Assembly (NCBI GenBank): GCA_016873315.1 | Contig: VGXL01000009.1 | Location: 1 to 40,480, forward strand | Length of the DNA stretch: 40,480 nt | DNA from: Phycisphaerae bacterium | GTDB lineage: Bacteria; Planctomycetota; Phycisphaerae; Phycisphaerales; SM1A02 | Direction of reading: 5' to 3' | Part shown: piece by piece, positions 1 to 7,903 of the stretch | How positions within the stretch are numbered: position 1 is the first letter of the stretch | Layout of the letters: each line of letters begins with the position of its first letter | Position numbers and translations under genes: made by a program | The notes under the pieces: generated by a model | What the model was told of the DNA's origin: nothing | The model's input: only the letters and a program-made list of their open reading frames with translations | The model's database searches: none

Positions 1-2
1 TC

Positions 3-1187
3 GACCTTGGCGCGACCCCGACGCTTCGCGCGACGGCGTTCTTGAACATCGATCCGATCGTGAGCGGCGGCGCGTCGACCAGCGATGAACAGGGGCTGCT
101 CGGCATGGCCTTCGACCCCGACTACGCCACCAACGGTCAGTTCTACGTCTACTACACCGGTACGGGGACGAACAATCTCGCGCGATACACGGTCTCGGCC
201 GACCCCAACATCGCCAACGCGACCGGCGTGGTCATGATGACCTGGTCGGATCCGTACTCGAACCACAATGGCGGCGACATTCACTTCAAGCCCGGCACGC
301 GCGACCTGTACATGGGCACGGGCGACGGCGGCAGCGCCAACGATCCCGGCAACGTCGCCCAGAACCTGAGCAGCCGACACGGCAAGATGCACCGCATCAC
401 GCCGACTGTCGGTGGCACTTCGCCCTACTACACGATTCCAGCCAGCAACCCCTTTATGGGTGGTGCGACGACCGCTGATGACACGGTCTGGTCGTACGGG
501 CTGCGCAATCCGTGGCGGTGGTGCTTCGACAAGGCCAACGGCGACATGTACATCGCCGATGTCGGCCAGAACGCCATCGAGGAAGTGAACTACGAACCCA
601 GCAACGCCGCAGCCGGCCGCAACTACGGTTGGCGCTGCACGGAAGGCACCACCTGCACGGGCCTGACGGGCTGCACCTGCAACGGCACCGGCCTGACGGC
701 CCCGGTCCGCACCTATGCGCACAACAGCGCTGGCGGGTACAGCATTACTGGCGGTCGCGTCTATCGCGGCTGCGCCATGCCCGACATGCAGGGCATCTAC
801 TTCTACGTCGACTACTCAACCAACAACTCTTGGTCGTTCCGGATGGTGAACGGCACTGTGACTGAGTTCGTGACGCGCAATTCGGAGTTGGCCACGGCTG
901 TGGGCGGCCAGACAGTGAACCAGATCGCGGCCTTTGGCGAGGATGCCAAGGGCGAGCTGTACATGGCCGACCACGGCGGGCAGATCTACAAGATCATCCC
1001 GGCGTCCGGCGAAGTGACCTGCCCGACGCCGAACCCGAATGACCTGAACGGTGACGGCGTCGTCGACGGTGCGGACCTTGGCATTCTGCTCGGCAACTGG
1101 GGCGGAGCGGGTTCGGGCGACATCAACGGCAGTGGCCTCGTCGATGGTGCTGACCTCGGCATCCTGCTGGGTGGCTGGGGCGCCTGA
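3..1187 (+). CDS. Secreted glucose/sorbosone dehydrogenase-like beta-propeller with C-terminal dockerin repeats (5' partial)
   Basis: The reading frame is open from the left edge, so the true start and any signal peptide lie outside the window; a TTG at 42 is in frame but is not a convincing start because coding sequence continues upstream of it. The 394 residues in view resemble the PQQ-dependent GSDH family of six-bladed propellers: GLLGMAFDPDY near the left end, NHNGGDIHF, YMGTGDGG, a SYGLRNPWRW stretch and YIADVGQNAIEEVN. These proteins oxidise sugars or related alcohols outside the cytoplasm, but many family members have no proven activity. The last ~50 residues are two dockerin-like units of about 24 residues, DLNGDGVVDGADLGILLGNWG and a close copy, with Ca-binding DxNxDG loops. 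In planctomycetes such tails are common on exported proteins and probably serve attachment or sorting. A strong terminator follows 27 bases after the stop. Confidence 0.8.
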   Translation, partial: DLGATPTLRATAFLNIDPIVSGGASTSDEQGLLGMAFDPDYATNGQFYVYYTGTGTNNLARYTVSADPNIANATGVVMMTWSDPYSNHNGGDIHFKPGTRDLYMGTGDGGSANDPGNVAQNLSSRHGKMHRITPTVGGTSPYYTIPASNPFMGGATTADDTVWSYGLRNPWRWCFDKANGDMYIADVGQNAIEEVNYEPSNAAAGRNYGWRCTEGTTCTGLTGCTCNGTGLTAPVRTYAHNSAGGYSITGGRVYRGCAMPDMQGIYFYVDYSTNNSWSFRMVNGTVTEFVTRNSELATAVGGQTVNQIAAFGEDAKGELYMADHGGQIYKIIPASGEVTCPTPNPNDLNGDGVVDGADLGILLGNWGGAGSGDINGSGLVDGADLGILLGGWGA

Positions 1188-1214
1188 GCGCGATTCCTCA
1201 ATGCGATCACACGC

Positions 1215-1245
1215 GGGCTCGGACCGATCGGTCCGGGCCCTTTTT
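1215..1245 (+). terminator. Intrinsic terminator of the GSDH-like gene
   Basis: An 11-bp stem (one G-T pair) with a GATC loop is followed directly by five T residues, 27 bases after the stop codon. It is the only classical hairpin plus T-run that I found in the window. Confidence 0.9.
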
Positions 1246-1300
1246 CTTGACGCGATGTCCCGAGGGCCTTCGCTCCGAGGCGGCCATCATGGGCCGACGC

Positions 1301-1316
1301 GTCACGCTTCCGTGAC
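1301..1316 (-). terminator. Hairpin downstream of the TerC gene
   Basis: A perfect 6-bp stem GTCACG/CGTGAC with a 4-base loop lies 15 bases past the TerC stop codon. There is no T-run, so it may only mark or protect the 3' end of the transcript. Confidence 0.35.
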
Positions 1317-1331
1317 CAGCGGGATTGGCAA

Positions 1332-2099
<768 letters not shown>

Positions 2100-2108
2100 G
2101 CGGGGGCG

Positions 2109-2115
2109 TACACTA
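2109..2115. promoter_or_regulatory. Shared bidirectional -10 element between terC and the DUF1573 gene
   Basis: The heptamer TACACTA reads TACACT on the plus strand (6 bases before the ATG at 2121) and TAGTGT on the minus strand (10 bases before the ATG at 2099). The two start codons are only 21 bases apart, so any promoter for either gene must overlap the other. Both transcripts would be leaderless or nearly leaderless. No clear -35 box is visible. Confidence 0.6.
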
Positions 2116-2120
2116 ACGCC

Positions 2121-3242
2121 ATGCGGACCATCCTGACCGTGCTGTGGACCATGGGTTCGATCGCCTGCGGGCAGAGCCCTGCACCGACTGCTGATGCGTC
2201 GACGGCACCCGTCGCTGCCCCGGCGCCCGTCGCTGCCACGGCGGCCGCGGCAGAACCAGCGCCGACCCAAGCTCCCGCCCCGCAGCAGCGCACCACCGCG
2301 GCGCAGGCGCACCCACTGGTCGTCGATCCGCCCAAGGTCGACTTCGGCGCAGTACCGCCTGGTGCGCGCAAGTCGACCACCTTCACGCTGCGCAATCCGA
2401 CCGGCTCGCCGCTGAAGATCATCGATGCCAAGCCCAGCTGCAAGTGCACCGACATCACGCCGATGAAGGGCGTGACGATTCCCGCAGGTGGTTCCGTCGA
2501 GTTGAAGGCAACCTTGGCGGTCCCCCGAACGCCCGGCAAGAAGGACGCCAAGGTGATGATCGTCGTCGAGCAGTACGGCATGACGGTCGCGCAGATGGAA
2601 GCCACCGCCACGCTGCCGATCATGGCCTCACCTGAGTATGTCGAGGCGCTCAAGGGTGTCAGCTCGGGCTCCTTCACGCTGACCGCAGCCGATGGCGCGC
2701 CATTCCATGTGATTGGTTCGTGGGGCCTTCCCATCACCGAGGTGGAGCCAGGCTCGAAGCCATCGCATGTCATGACCTGGACGACCGGTGGCGAAAGCGG
2801 CCCGCTCCCGCAGTGGGTGGTGGTCGCAACCGATCGCGCTGATGCACCCTTGGTCGCGCTGCGCATTCGCCACGAATCAACCGGCACGCTCTTCGACAAG
2901 GATGCACGCGAGGCCCGTCAGTGGTTCTTCGCGGATCCGCTCGTTGTGGCAGGCCGCATGGGCCAGGGAACGAAGCAGCAACTCGAACTTGATCTCGAGA
3001 GCACGAACCCCGCCGCTCGACGCATTCCGGTCCGCGAAGGATGGAACGCTGTGACAGGCGTGTCGTGCGTGGCGAGCGGATTCGCGTGCACGCTTGCCGA
3101 GGCAAAGATCGATGGCGACTTCGTCCGTGTGAAGATCGACTTCACGGTGGACCAGGCGCCATCAGGGCTCCACGTCGTCCCCGTGACGATCACCACCACG
3201 ACCGGTTCCGGCGTGATCCCCGTAGCGGTCCTTGTGCCGTGA
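2121..3242 (+). CDS. DUF1573 domain lipoprotein
   Basis: 373-residue exported protein. The N-terminus MRTILTVLWTMGSIAC gives an imperfect lipobox (SIAC, Cys16), followed by an Ala/Pro-rich linker to about residue 62. The DUF1573 immunoglobulin-like domain follows, with the typical VDFGAVPPGARKSTTFTLRN opening and the family's SCKCT cysteine pair, roughly residues 68-150. The remaining ~220 residues look beta-rich and I do not recognise them. DUF1573 proteins are widespread in Planctomycetota and Bacteroidota and have no established biochemical role. The stop codon overlaps the GTG of the next gene (GTGA), so the two are likely translationally coupled. The start ATG follows a -10 box by 6 bases, with no Shine-Dalgarno. 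Confidence 0.8.
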   Translation: MRTILTVLWTMGSIACGQSPAPTADASTAPVAAPAPVAATAAAAEPAPTQAPAPQQRTTAAQAHPLVVDPPKVDFGAVPPGARKSTTFTLRNPTGSPLKIIDAKPSCKCTDITPMKGVTIPAGGSVELKATLAVPRTPGKKDAKVMIVVEQYGMTVAQMEATATLPIMASPEYVEALKGVSSGSFTLTAADGAPFHVIGSWGLPITEVEPGSKPSHVMTWTTGGESGPLPQWVVVATDRADAPLVALRIRHESTGTLFDKDAREARQWFFADPLVVAGRMGQGTKQQLELDLESTNPAARRIPVREGWNAVTGVSCVASGFACTLAEAKIDGDFVRVKIDFTVDQAPSGLHVVPVTITTTTGSGVIPVAVLVP

Positions 3243-4126
3243 GCGTCGTCAGCGTCGATACCCGCGATGCCGCGGAGGTCATCAAGGTCCTGGACGCGGC
3301 GGCCGAGTGCATGCGCACCGCCGAAGGCCGCCGCGGCGCGACGAAGTGGATCCCGTCACGCGGCACGCTGTTCGCGACCGGTGACCTTCATGACAACATT
3401 GATCACCTGCAGACCATCCTGAAAATTGCGGATCTTGATCGGTGGCCTCACCACCACATCATCCTGCATGAATTGATCCATGGCGAAGTCTCGATGGGCG
3501 GCATGGACACGAGCTATCGCATGCTCGTGCGCGCCGCGGAACTCGTCGTGGCCTATCCCCGACAGGTGCATCCGCTCTTGGCGAATCACGAACTCGCGCA
3601 ACTGTGCAAGTTGCGGATCTCCAAAGGGGCAGGGGAGCAGGTCTCTCAGTTCCTCGATGGACTCGAGTGGGTGTTCGGTGATCAGGCGCCCCACGTCAGC
3701 GACGCGATCGACCGCTTCATCTTGGCCATGCCGCTTGCGCTTCGAACGACGAGCGGCCTGTTCTGCGCGCACAGCACGCCTCCGCCGTACGAAGTCGAGT
3801 CGGTCGATGTGGATGCGCTGGACAGGGATCTTGACCCGATGTCGTACGACGATCGGGACGGACTGGCTTGGCAGTTCACATGGGGTCGGGACCAGACCCC
3901 CGAGAGTTCCAAGCGCATGGCCGAACGGCTCGGCGCGCAACTGATGGTCTGTGGCCATGCACATGTCGAATACGGGGCCGAGGCCTTGTCGCCCGAACTC
4001 CTGCTTCTCAACAGCGATCACGCGCGAGGTGTCGTCGTCGAGATCCTGCTCGAGGGCCCGATGCCGCCTGCCTCCGAGCTCGTCGACGAGGTGCACTACC
4101 TCGCGTTGATCGGTTTGAAGGGATGA
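3239..4126 (+). CDS. Calcineurin-like metallophosphoesterase
   Basis: 295-residue cytoplasmic protein starting at a GTG that overlaps the upstream stop as GTGA. Metallophosphoesterase motifs are recognisable: TGDLHDN (Asp49, His51), ANHE (Asn116-Glu118) and CGHAHVEYG near residue 240. The second motif, normally GDxxDRG and supplying a metal-bridging Asp, reads LHELIHGEV here (about residues 76-84), so Asp is replaced by Glu/His chemistry or the site is altered. The substrate cannot be told from sequence; relatives hydrolyse nucleotides, phosphoproteins or dinucleotide polyphosphates. The gene sits between a DUF1573 lipoprotein and tsaB, with 4-base overlaps on both sides, which implies co-translation but not necessarily a shared function. 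Confidence 0.75.
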   Translation: MSVVSVDTRDAAEVIKVLDAAAECMRTAEGRRGATKWIPSRGTLFATGDLHDNIDHLQTILKIADLDRWPHHHIILHELIHGEVSMGGMDTSYRMLVRAAELVVAYPRQVHPLLANHELAQLCKLRISKGAGEQVSQFLDGLEWVFGDQAPHVSDAIDRFILAMPLALRTTSGLFCAHSTPPPYEVESVDVDALDRDLDPMSYDDRDGLAWQFTWGRDQTPESSKRMAERLGAQLMVCGHAHVEYGAEALSPELLLLNSDHARGVVVEILLEGPMPPASELVDEVHYLALIGLKG

Positions 4127-4878
4127 CGGCCGGGCTCGCCATCACTGGCTCACAAAGGGCCGTCGGCGTCGCCGCGTGGCGTGATGGGCGTGATGTCATC
4201 GCGGTGAACCACCTCGATCCCGCGCGCGATCGCGATTGGCTGTGGCCATCGATCGACGAAGCGTGTCGTCGCGCGGGAGTCGTTGCGTCGGAGCTCAGTT
4301 GGATCGCAGTGGACATCGGGCCTGGCGGGTTCAGTGGACTTCGCACGACCATTGCTGCTGCGCAATCGATCGCGATGGTGCACGGACTGCCGTGCATCGC
4401 CGTGCCCTCGGCGCTTGTCGCAGCATGTTCGGTGTGGCCCGATGTGGCCGCATGCGCTCACGCGTCAGCGACATGCGCTCACGCGTCGGGTGGTGGGTCG
4501 GGTGCGTCGCTCGCTGGCATGTCGGTCTCGGCGCACGCCGTCCTGGCCGTGAAGGGCGCGACGGCGTGGATCGCGACGCTTGAGCGCGATGAAGATGGAT
4601 GGCGCCAATGCGCGGCGTCGGTGATCGAGTGGGGGAGGTGGGCGCCACGCGCCGGCTCACTGGTGCTCGGCGATGCGCACTGCCCGGCGGCGTTGCGTGA
4701 GTCCTGCGAGGCGCATGGGGCGACCATGGTCGAACCGACTTGGACCGGAACGGGCGTGATGAACGCAGCGCGCCGACTCTGGCAGGACGGGCAGTTCGTG
4801 CGCCCCTGTGCACTCAGCCCCGAGTACGCGCGGGAGCCTGAAGCCGTGACCCTTTGGCGCCAGCGGCACGGCGGATAA
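4123..4878 (+). CDS. tsaB: tRNA threonylcarbamoyladenosine biosynthesis protein TsaB
   Basis: 251-residue member of the TsaB/YeaZ branch of the ASKHA fold. TsaB is the non-catalytic partner that holds TsaD in the complex making t6A37 of ANN-reading tRNAs. Diagnostic residues are DIGPGGFSGLRTTIAAAQSIA (family consensus GPGSFTGLR...), followed by GLPCIAVPSAL, and the C-terminal LSPEYAREPEAV, matching the usual PxYLR ending. The ATG overlaps the upstream stop (ATGA). The centre (about residues 110-130) contains an Ala/Gly/Ser insertion partly made of a duplicated AHAS unit, encoded by a short tandem repeat. Confidence 0.85.
   Translation: MTAGLAITGSQRAVGVAAWRDGRDVIAVNHLDPARDRDWLWPSIDEACRRAGVVASELSWIAVDIGPGGFSGLRTTIAAAQSIAMVHGLPCIAVPSALVAACSVWPDVAACAHASATCAHASGGGSGASLAGMSVSAHAVLAVKGATAWIATLERDEDGWRQCAASVIEWGRWAPRAGSLVLGDAHCPAALRESCEAHGATMVEPTWTGTGVMNAARRLWQDGQFVRPCALSPEYAREPEAVTLWRQRHGG
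4451..4487 (+). repeat. 21-bp-period tandem repeat inside tsaB
   Basis: The 16-mer starting CATGCGCTCACG occurs at 4451 and again at 4472. It adds seven residues in frame (AHASATC then AHAS) to a loop of TsaB that is not conserved in the family, so it looks like a recent in-frame slippage event. Confidence 0.7.
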
Positions 4879-4958
4879 CGCCGCCATTCTCCGCGCATTT
4901 CCTCGATCGCGCTTCACCCGTGGTGTGGGGTGGACGATGCAGGCGTCGAGGACATTCC

Positions 4959-6053
4959 ATGACCACTCGCGAACCCGCTGCGTCCATGTCAACCGATGCC
5001 ATCAAGCGATTCGGCACTGCACGCATCGTGCTGTGCGGTTCGCGCGCCGATGCATGGACTCCGGTCGTGCGTGGCGCGGGTGGATGGAAGACGCAGATCG
5101 TTCCAGCGACGGCAGTTCGCGAGGCACTCGCTCTGTTGCGCGAGGGTCCGTTCGATCTGGTGGTGCTCGACCTTGATGGCGTTCGCGCCGCACGGGCGCG
5201 GCTCCTGCACACGATCCGATCACTGGCGCCGCATGTAGGCATCGTGTGCATTGCGCGCACGGCTGACCGCGATCTCTTGCTCGCTGCGCTGCGCGAGGGC
5301 GTCGTGGATGTCTTGAGTGGTGCGGAGAACGAAGCGGAGTTCAGGGCGCGCGTTGCGCTGGGCCTAGAGCAGGGCGTCGCGCGTCGGTTGCGCGAGCGCA
5401 GACTCAATGTGCTCGAGACGGCGTGCCGTCGGCTCAGCCGCGAGCGTGAGACGCTCAACCGACAGCTCGGTGGCGTGGTGAGTGATCTTGCTCAGGCGCA
5501 GGAGCGCACCGAGGAGCGCGTTGCTCTGGCTTCGGCCGCTTCGGAACTGCGCGCGATCCTGACGCTCGAGAGCGATGTCGATGCCATGCTCAAGTTGGCT
5601 GCTCAGGCGTTCGTGCTCCGGCTGGGCGCGTCGAACTGCGCGGTCTTCGTCGAGCGCGGAGAGGGTCGGTACCAACTCTGCGGCTACCTGCGGGATGATG
5701 TGTCGCGGTCGGCGATGTCCGGCATGCTCGACACCCTTGCCGAAGAGTGGTGCGCGTCGCTCGCGATGCATGGTGCGCCGCTCATGTTTGATGGCGCGAC
5801 GCCGCCGCCAGAAACCTTCCGTCGGCTCCAGGGGCTGCTCCCAGGTCGGGCGGTGTGCTCCGTGGCGTGCCGCGATGGCGTGACGCGTCCGGCAGTCATC
5901 GTGCTCTTCCGCGATGGCGATCGGCCGTTTGCGGCCGAGCTTGCGCCGCTCGCCGATGCGCTTGGCGAGTCCGTGGCGAGCAGCCTGACGCGCATCAAGC
6001 GAATTCAATCGCGCGCGACGGGCGGGCACAACGACCACGGCAAGGCAGCGTGA
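4959..6053 (+). CDS. Degenerate receiver domain / coiled coil / GAF-like signalling protein
   Basis: 364 residues. About residues 20-140 fold like a response-regulator receiver: alternating beta/alpha pattern, a phosphoacceptor-like Asp71 in DLVVLDLDG and a switch Thr101 in VCIARTADRD. However, the N-terminal acidic pair is absent (IVLCGSRADAW) and the beta5 Lys is missing (VLSGAEN). A charged helical stretch (about 140-200) looks like a coiled coil, and the C-terminal ~150 residues resemble a GAF sensor domain. There is no DNA-binding or kinase domain. The ATG at 4959 is chosen because GAGG lies 7 bases upstream; earlier in-frame readings overlap tsaB and are low quality. The stop lies 6 bases from the convergent psd stop. 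Confidence 0.6.
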   Translation: MTTREPAASMSTDAIKRFGTARIVLCGSRADAWTPVVRGAGGWKTQIVPATAVREALALLREGPFDLVVLDLDGVRAARARLLHTIRSLAPHVGIVCIARTADRDLLLAALREGVVDVLSGAENEAEFRARVALGLEQGVARRLRERRLNVLETACRRLSRERETLNRQLGGVVSDLAQAQERTEERVALASAASELRAILTLESDVDAMLKLAAQAFVLRLGASNCAVFVERGEGRYQLCGYLRDDVSRSAMSGMLDTLAEEWCASLAMHGAPLMFDGATPPPETFRRLQGLLPGRAVCSVACRDGVTRPAVIVLFRDGDRPFAAELAPLADALGESVASSLTRIKRIQSRATGGHNDHGKAA

Positions 6054-6070
6054 TCACGATCAGGTGCTGC
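6045..6070. terminator. Imperfect hairpin across the convergent stop codons of the receiver/GAF gene and psd
   Basis: GCAGC pairs with GCTGC and, across a small internal loop, TGA pairs with TCA. The two paired triplets are the stop codons of the two converging genes. There is no T-run. It may act as a bidirectional 3' end. Confidence 0.35.
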
Positions 6071-6734
6071 GGTCGGGCTCGAGCCTGGCCAGAATGGTCA
6101 CGCCGCCAGTGACTCGGTCGCCCACCTTGACGCGGACGACGACGGCTTCAGGCCGAGGCAGAATGAGCTCGGTGGTCGAGCCGAACTTGATGAGGCCGAA
6201 TCGCTCTGCGCGATCGAGCGTGTCGCCAGGAGCCACAGCACACACGATGTGACGGGCGATCGCGCCCGAGACCTGGCGGATCCCAATGGGGTCGCCGCTC
6301 GAACTCCGCATGCGGACTGTATTGCTCTCGTTCACGCGCGCGCTTTCTTCGGTGCGCGCATCGAGGAATTTGCCCGGTCGGTGCTCGATGGCTTCGATCG
6401 TGCCCGCGCATGGCGCTCGGTTGATGTGCACATCGAGCACGCTCAAGAAGATCCGCACCACCGTTGCGGGTCCGCCGATCGCATCGTGCCAAGGCACGGT
6501 GAAGACGGCGCTGACTTTTCCATCGGCCGGGCTGACCATGTCGGCGGGATCGCTGCTTGCTGGACGACGGCCGAGCGGGTCGCGGAAGAACGCGACGACA
6601 GCCAGCCACACAACGCCGACGACGGCATACAGCGCAACGGGCCAGGACCAGATGAACACGCCAGCGCACAACAACGCCGCGACTGCCGTGGCGATGCCCC
6701 ACTCGCGCAGGCCGTACCTGCTCAGCACCATCAT
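6060..6734 (-). CDS. psd: Phosphatidylserine decarboxylase proenzyme (short type)
   Basis: 224-residue membrane enzyme that removes CO2 from phosphatidylserine to give phosphatidylethanolamine. Two hydrophobic helices occupy about residues 13-50. The catalytic region has SPADGK (Asp71), DVHINRAP (His103) and the self-cleavage motif FGSTTEL, where Ser186 of GST should become the pyruvoyl group. The length fits the ~220-residue class found in many bacteria rather than the longer E. coli type. The start is the first of two consecutive ATGs, 4 bases after the stop of the upstream HTH/membrane gene, so the two are co-transcribed. No phosphatidylserine synthase gene is in the window. Confidence 0.9.
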   Translation of the reverse strand: MMVLSRYGLREWGIATAVAALLCAGVFIWSWPVALYAVVGVVWLAVVAFFRDPLGRRPASSDPADMVSPADGKVSAVFTVPWHDAIGGPATVVRIFLSVLDVHINRAPCAGTIEAIEHRPGKFLDARTEESARVNESNTVRMRSSSGDPIGIRQVSGAIARHIVCAVAPGDTLDRAERFGLIKFGSTTELILPRPEAVVVRVKVGDRVTGGVTILARLEPDRST

Positions 6735-6738
6735 TCGA

Positions 6739-7854
6739 TCACTCGGTCGCCTTGCCGATGAAGAAGCCGGCAACGCCGAACACGATGACGGCGCCGGCGA
6801 GACCGCCGAGCCACATCATCATGTCGTCCTTGATCATGCCCGTGAGCGAGGGGGTGCCGCCGAGCGATGTCCCGATCGCAATCACAAGGCAAATCGTGAG
6901 GCACGCGGCTGCGCCAAGCATGAGTCCGGCGCTCGCGCCGCTCCAGGCACCGCTGACTTCTTCTGGTGCCGCGACGACGCCGACGCCGAACGCGCCGATC
7001 GCTGCAGCAGGTGCATCGGTCTCGCCTTCAGCACCAGCGCCGACCTCGGCGAAGAGGCCACTGCTGGCGTTCGGGGCCGATTCATCGGCCGAGACTTCTT
7101 CGAAGAGTTGGAGGCCCGCCGAACTTTCGTCAGCGGCGTCGCGCGTCATGTCGAGCAGTCCGCTTCCGGAGCCGACCGTTTCAAGATTCAGTCCGCTGTC
7201 GCTCAAGCCGCCATCGGCAGCAACGCCGGGGCTGGGCGCACCACCGCTGTCAGCCATGCCGCCCGACGCACCACTGTCGGCAAGGCCAACGGTCGGTCGC
7301 GCGCCACTCGCGGCGCGGCCGGGATTGCTGTCCGCAAGTCCGACACTCGGAATGTGGGAAGCGCCGCTGTCGCCAAGGCCCAACTCACCGAGCAGATCAT
7401 CGTCGCCACTGGGTGTCGGCGGCGGCACATTGCGACCGGCGCCGCTGTCGGCGAGCCCAAACGCTGGCGTGCCAGCGCCGCTGTCGGCCAAGTGCAAGCC
7501 ACCGAGCAAGTCGTCATCGGCCGGTTCCGACGGCGGTGGTGGTGCGGCCGACGGCGCGCCGAGATCAAGGTCAAGATCGAGACCATCGCCTGCAAGCGCT
7601 GGTCCGCCAGCGCGACTGCCGCTGAGCGGAAGGTCGAAGCCGCCACTGCTGCTGCCGCCAAGGTCGCCGAGTTCCAAATCGAGACCGTCATCGTCGGTCT
7701 GCGCGAGCTGGTCGATGTCTGCGGCCTTGAACTTGATCTGGTCCTTGTCGCGGAACTCCTGAAGCTGACCCGCTTGGGCCATTTGGAGGAGTTCGGCGGG
7801 CGACCTCTTGAGCTTCGCGGCGGCCTCTTCGAGCGAGTAGAACAGGCGTGACAT
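6739..7854 (-). CDS. HTH (excisionase/MerR-like) protein with LADSGAG repeats and two C-terminal membrane helices
   Basis: 371 residues in three parts. Residues 1-52 (MSRLFYSLEEAAAKLKRSPAELLQMAQ..., KFKAADIDQL) match the small HTH_17/excisionase-type helix-turn-helix. Residues ~53-290 are acidic and low-complexity, with DLDLDL runs and seven copies of an L-A-D-S-G-A-G-like motif. Residues ~300-371 contain two hydrophobic helices separated by a short loop ending KDDMMMWL. This arrangement suggests a membrane-tethered regulator or scaffold; I know no assigned function. GGAAGG lies 6-7 bases before the ATG, a good Shine-Dalgarno. A possible -10 (TACCTT, 7940-7935) would give a leader of about 75 bases. 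The gene is co-directional with psd, 4 bases downstream. Confidence 0.6.
   Translation of the reverse strand: MSRLFYSLEEAAAKLKRSPAELLQMAQAGQLQEFRDKDQIKFKAADIDQLAQTDDDGLDLELGDLGGSSSGGFDLPLSGSRAGGPALAGDGLDLDLDLGAPSAAPPPPSEPADDDLLGGLHLADSGAGTPAFGLADSGAGRNVPPPTPSGDDDLLGELGLGDSGASHIPSVGLADSNPGRAASGARPTVGLADSGASGGMADSGGAPSPGVAADGGLSDSGLNLETVGSGSGLLDMTRDAADESSAGLQLFEEVSADESAPNASSGLFAEVGAGAEGETDAPAAAIGAFGVGVVAAPEEVSGAWSGASAGLMLGAAACLTICLVIAIGTSLGGTPSLTGMIKDDMMMWLGGLAGAVIVFGVAGFFIGKATE
7190..7495 (-). repeat. Coding repeats specifying seven LADSGAG-like motifs
   Basis: On the plus strand the core CCGCTGTCGGC and close variants recur about seven times, at irregular spacings, near 7193, 7246, 7273, 7323, 7362, 7441 and 7473. 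Protein copies read LADSGAG, LADSGAG, LGDSGAS, LADSNPG, LADSGAS, MADSGGA and LSDSGLN. Confidence 0.75.
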
Positions 7855-7903
7855 GGACCTTCCTTCAGTCAGCGGGCGAGCCACGGGACGGTGCAGCGGC
7901 ACC

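Noticed and set aside
42-44. TTG as start of the GSDH-like protein.
   Set aside because: Coding-quality sequence in the same frame continues to the left edge, so the gene begins outside the window.
2100-2120. A Mn-sensing riboswitch before terC.
   Set aside because: Only 21 bases separate the divergent start codons, too short for any riboswitch.
7853-7903. ATG at 7853 as mutY start, sharing CATG with the divergent HTH gene start.
   Set aside because: The added 17 residues are not conserved-looking and the site would clash with the HTH gene's ribosome-binding site; GTG 7904 preferred, but not proven.
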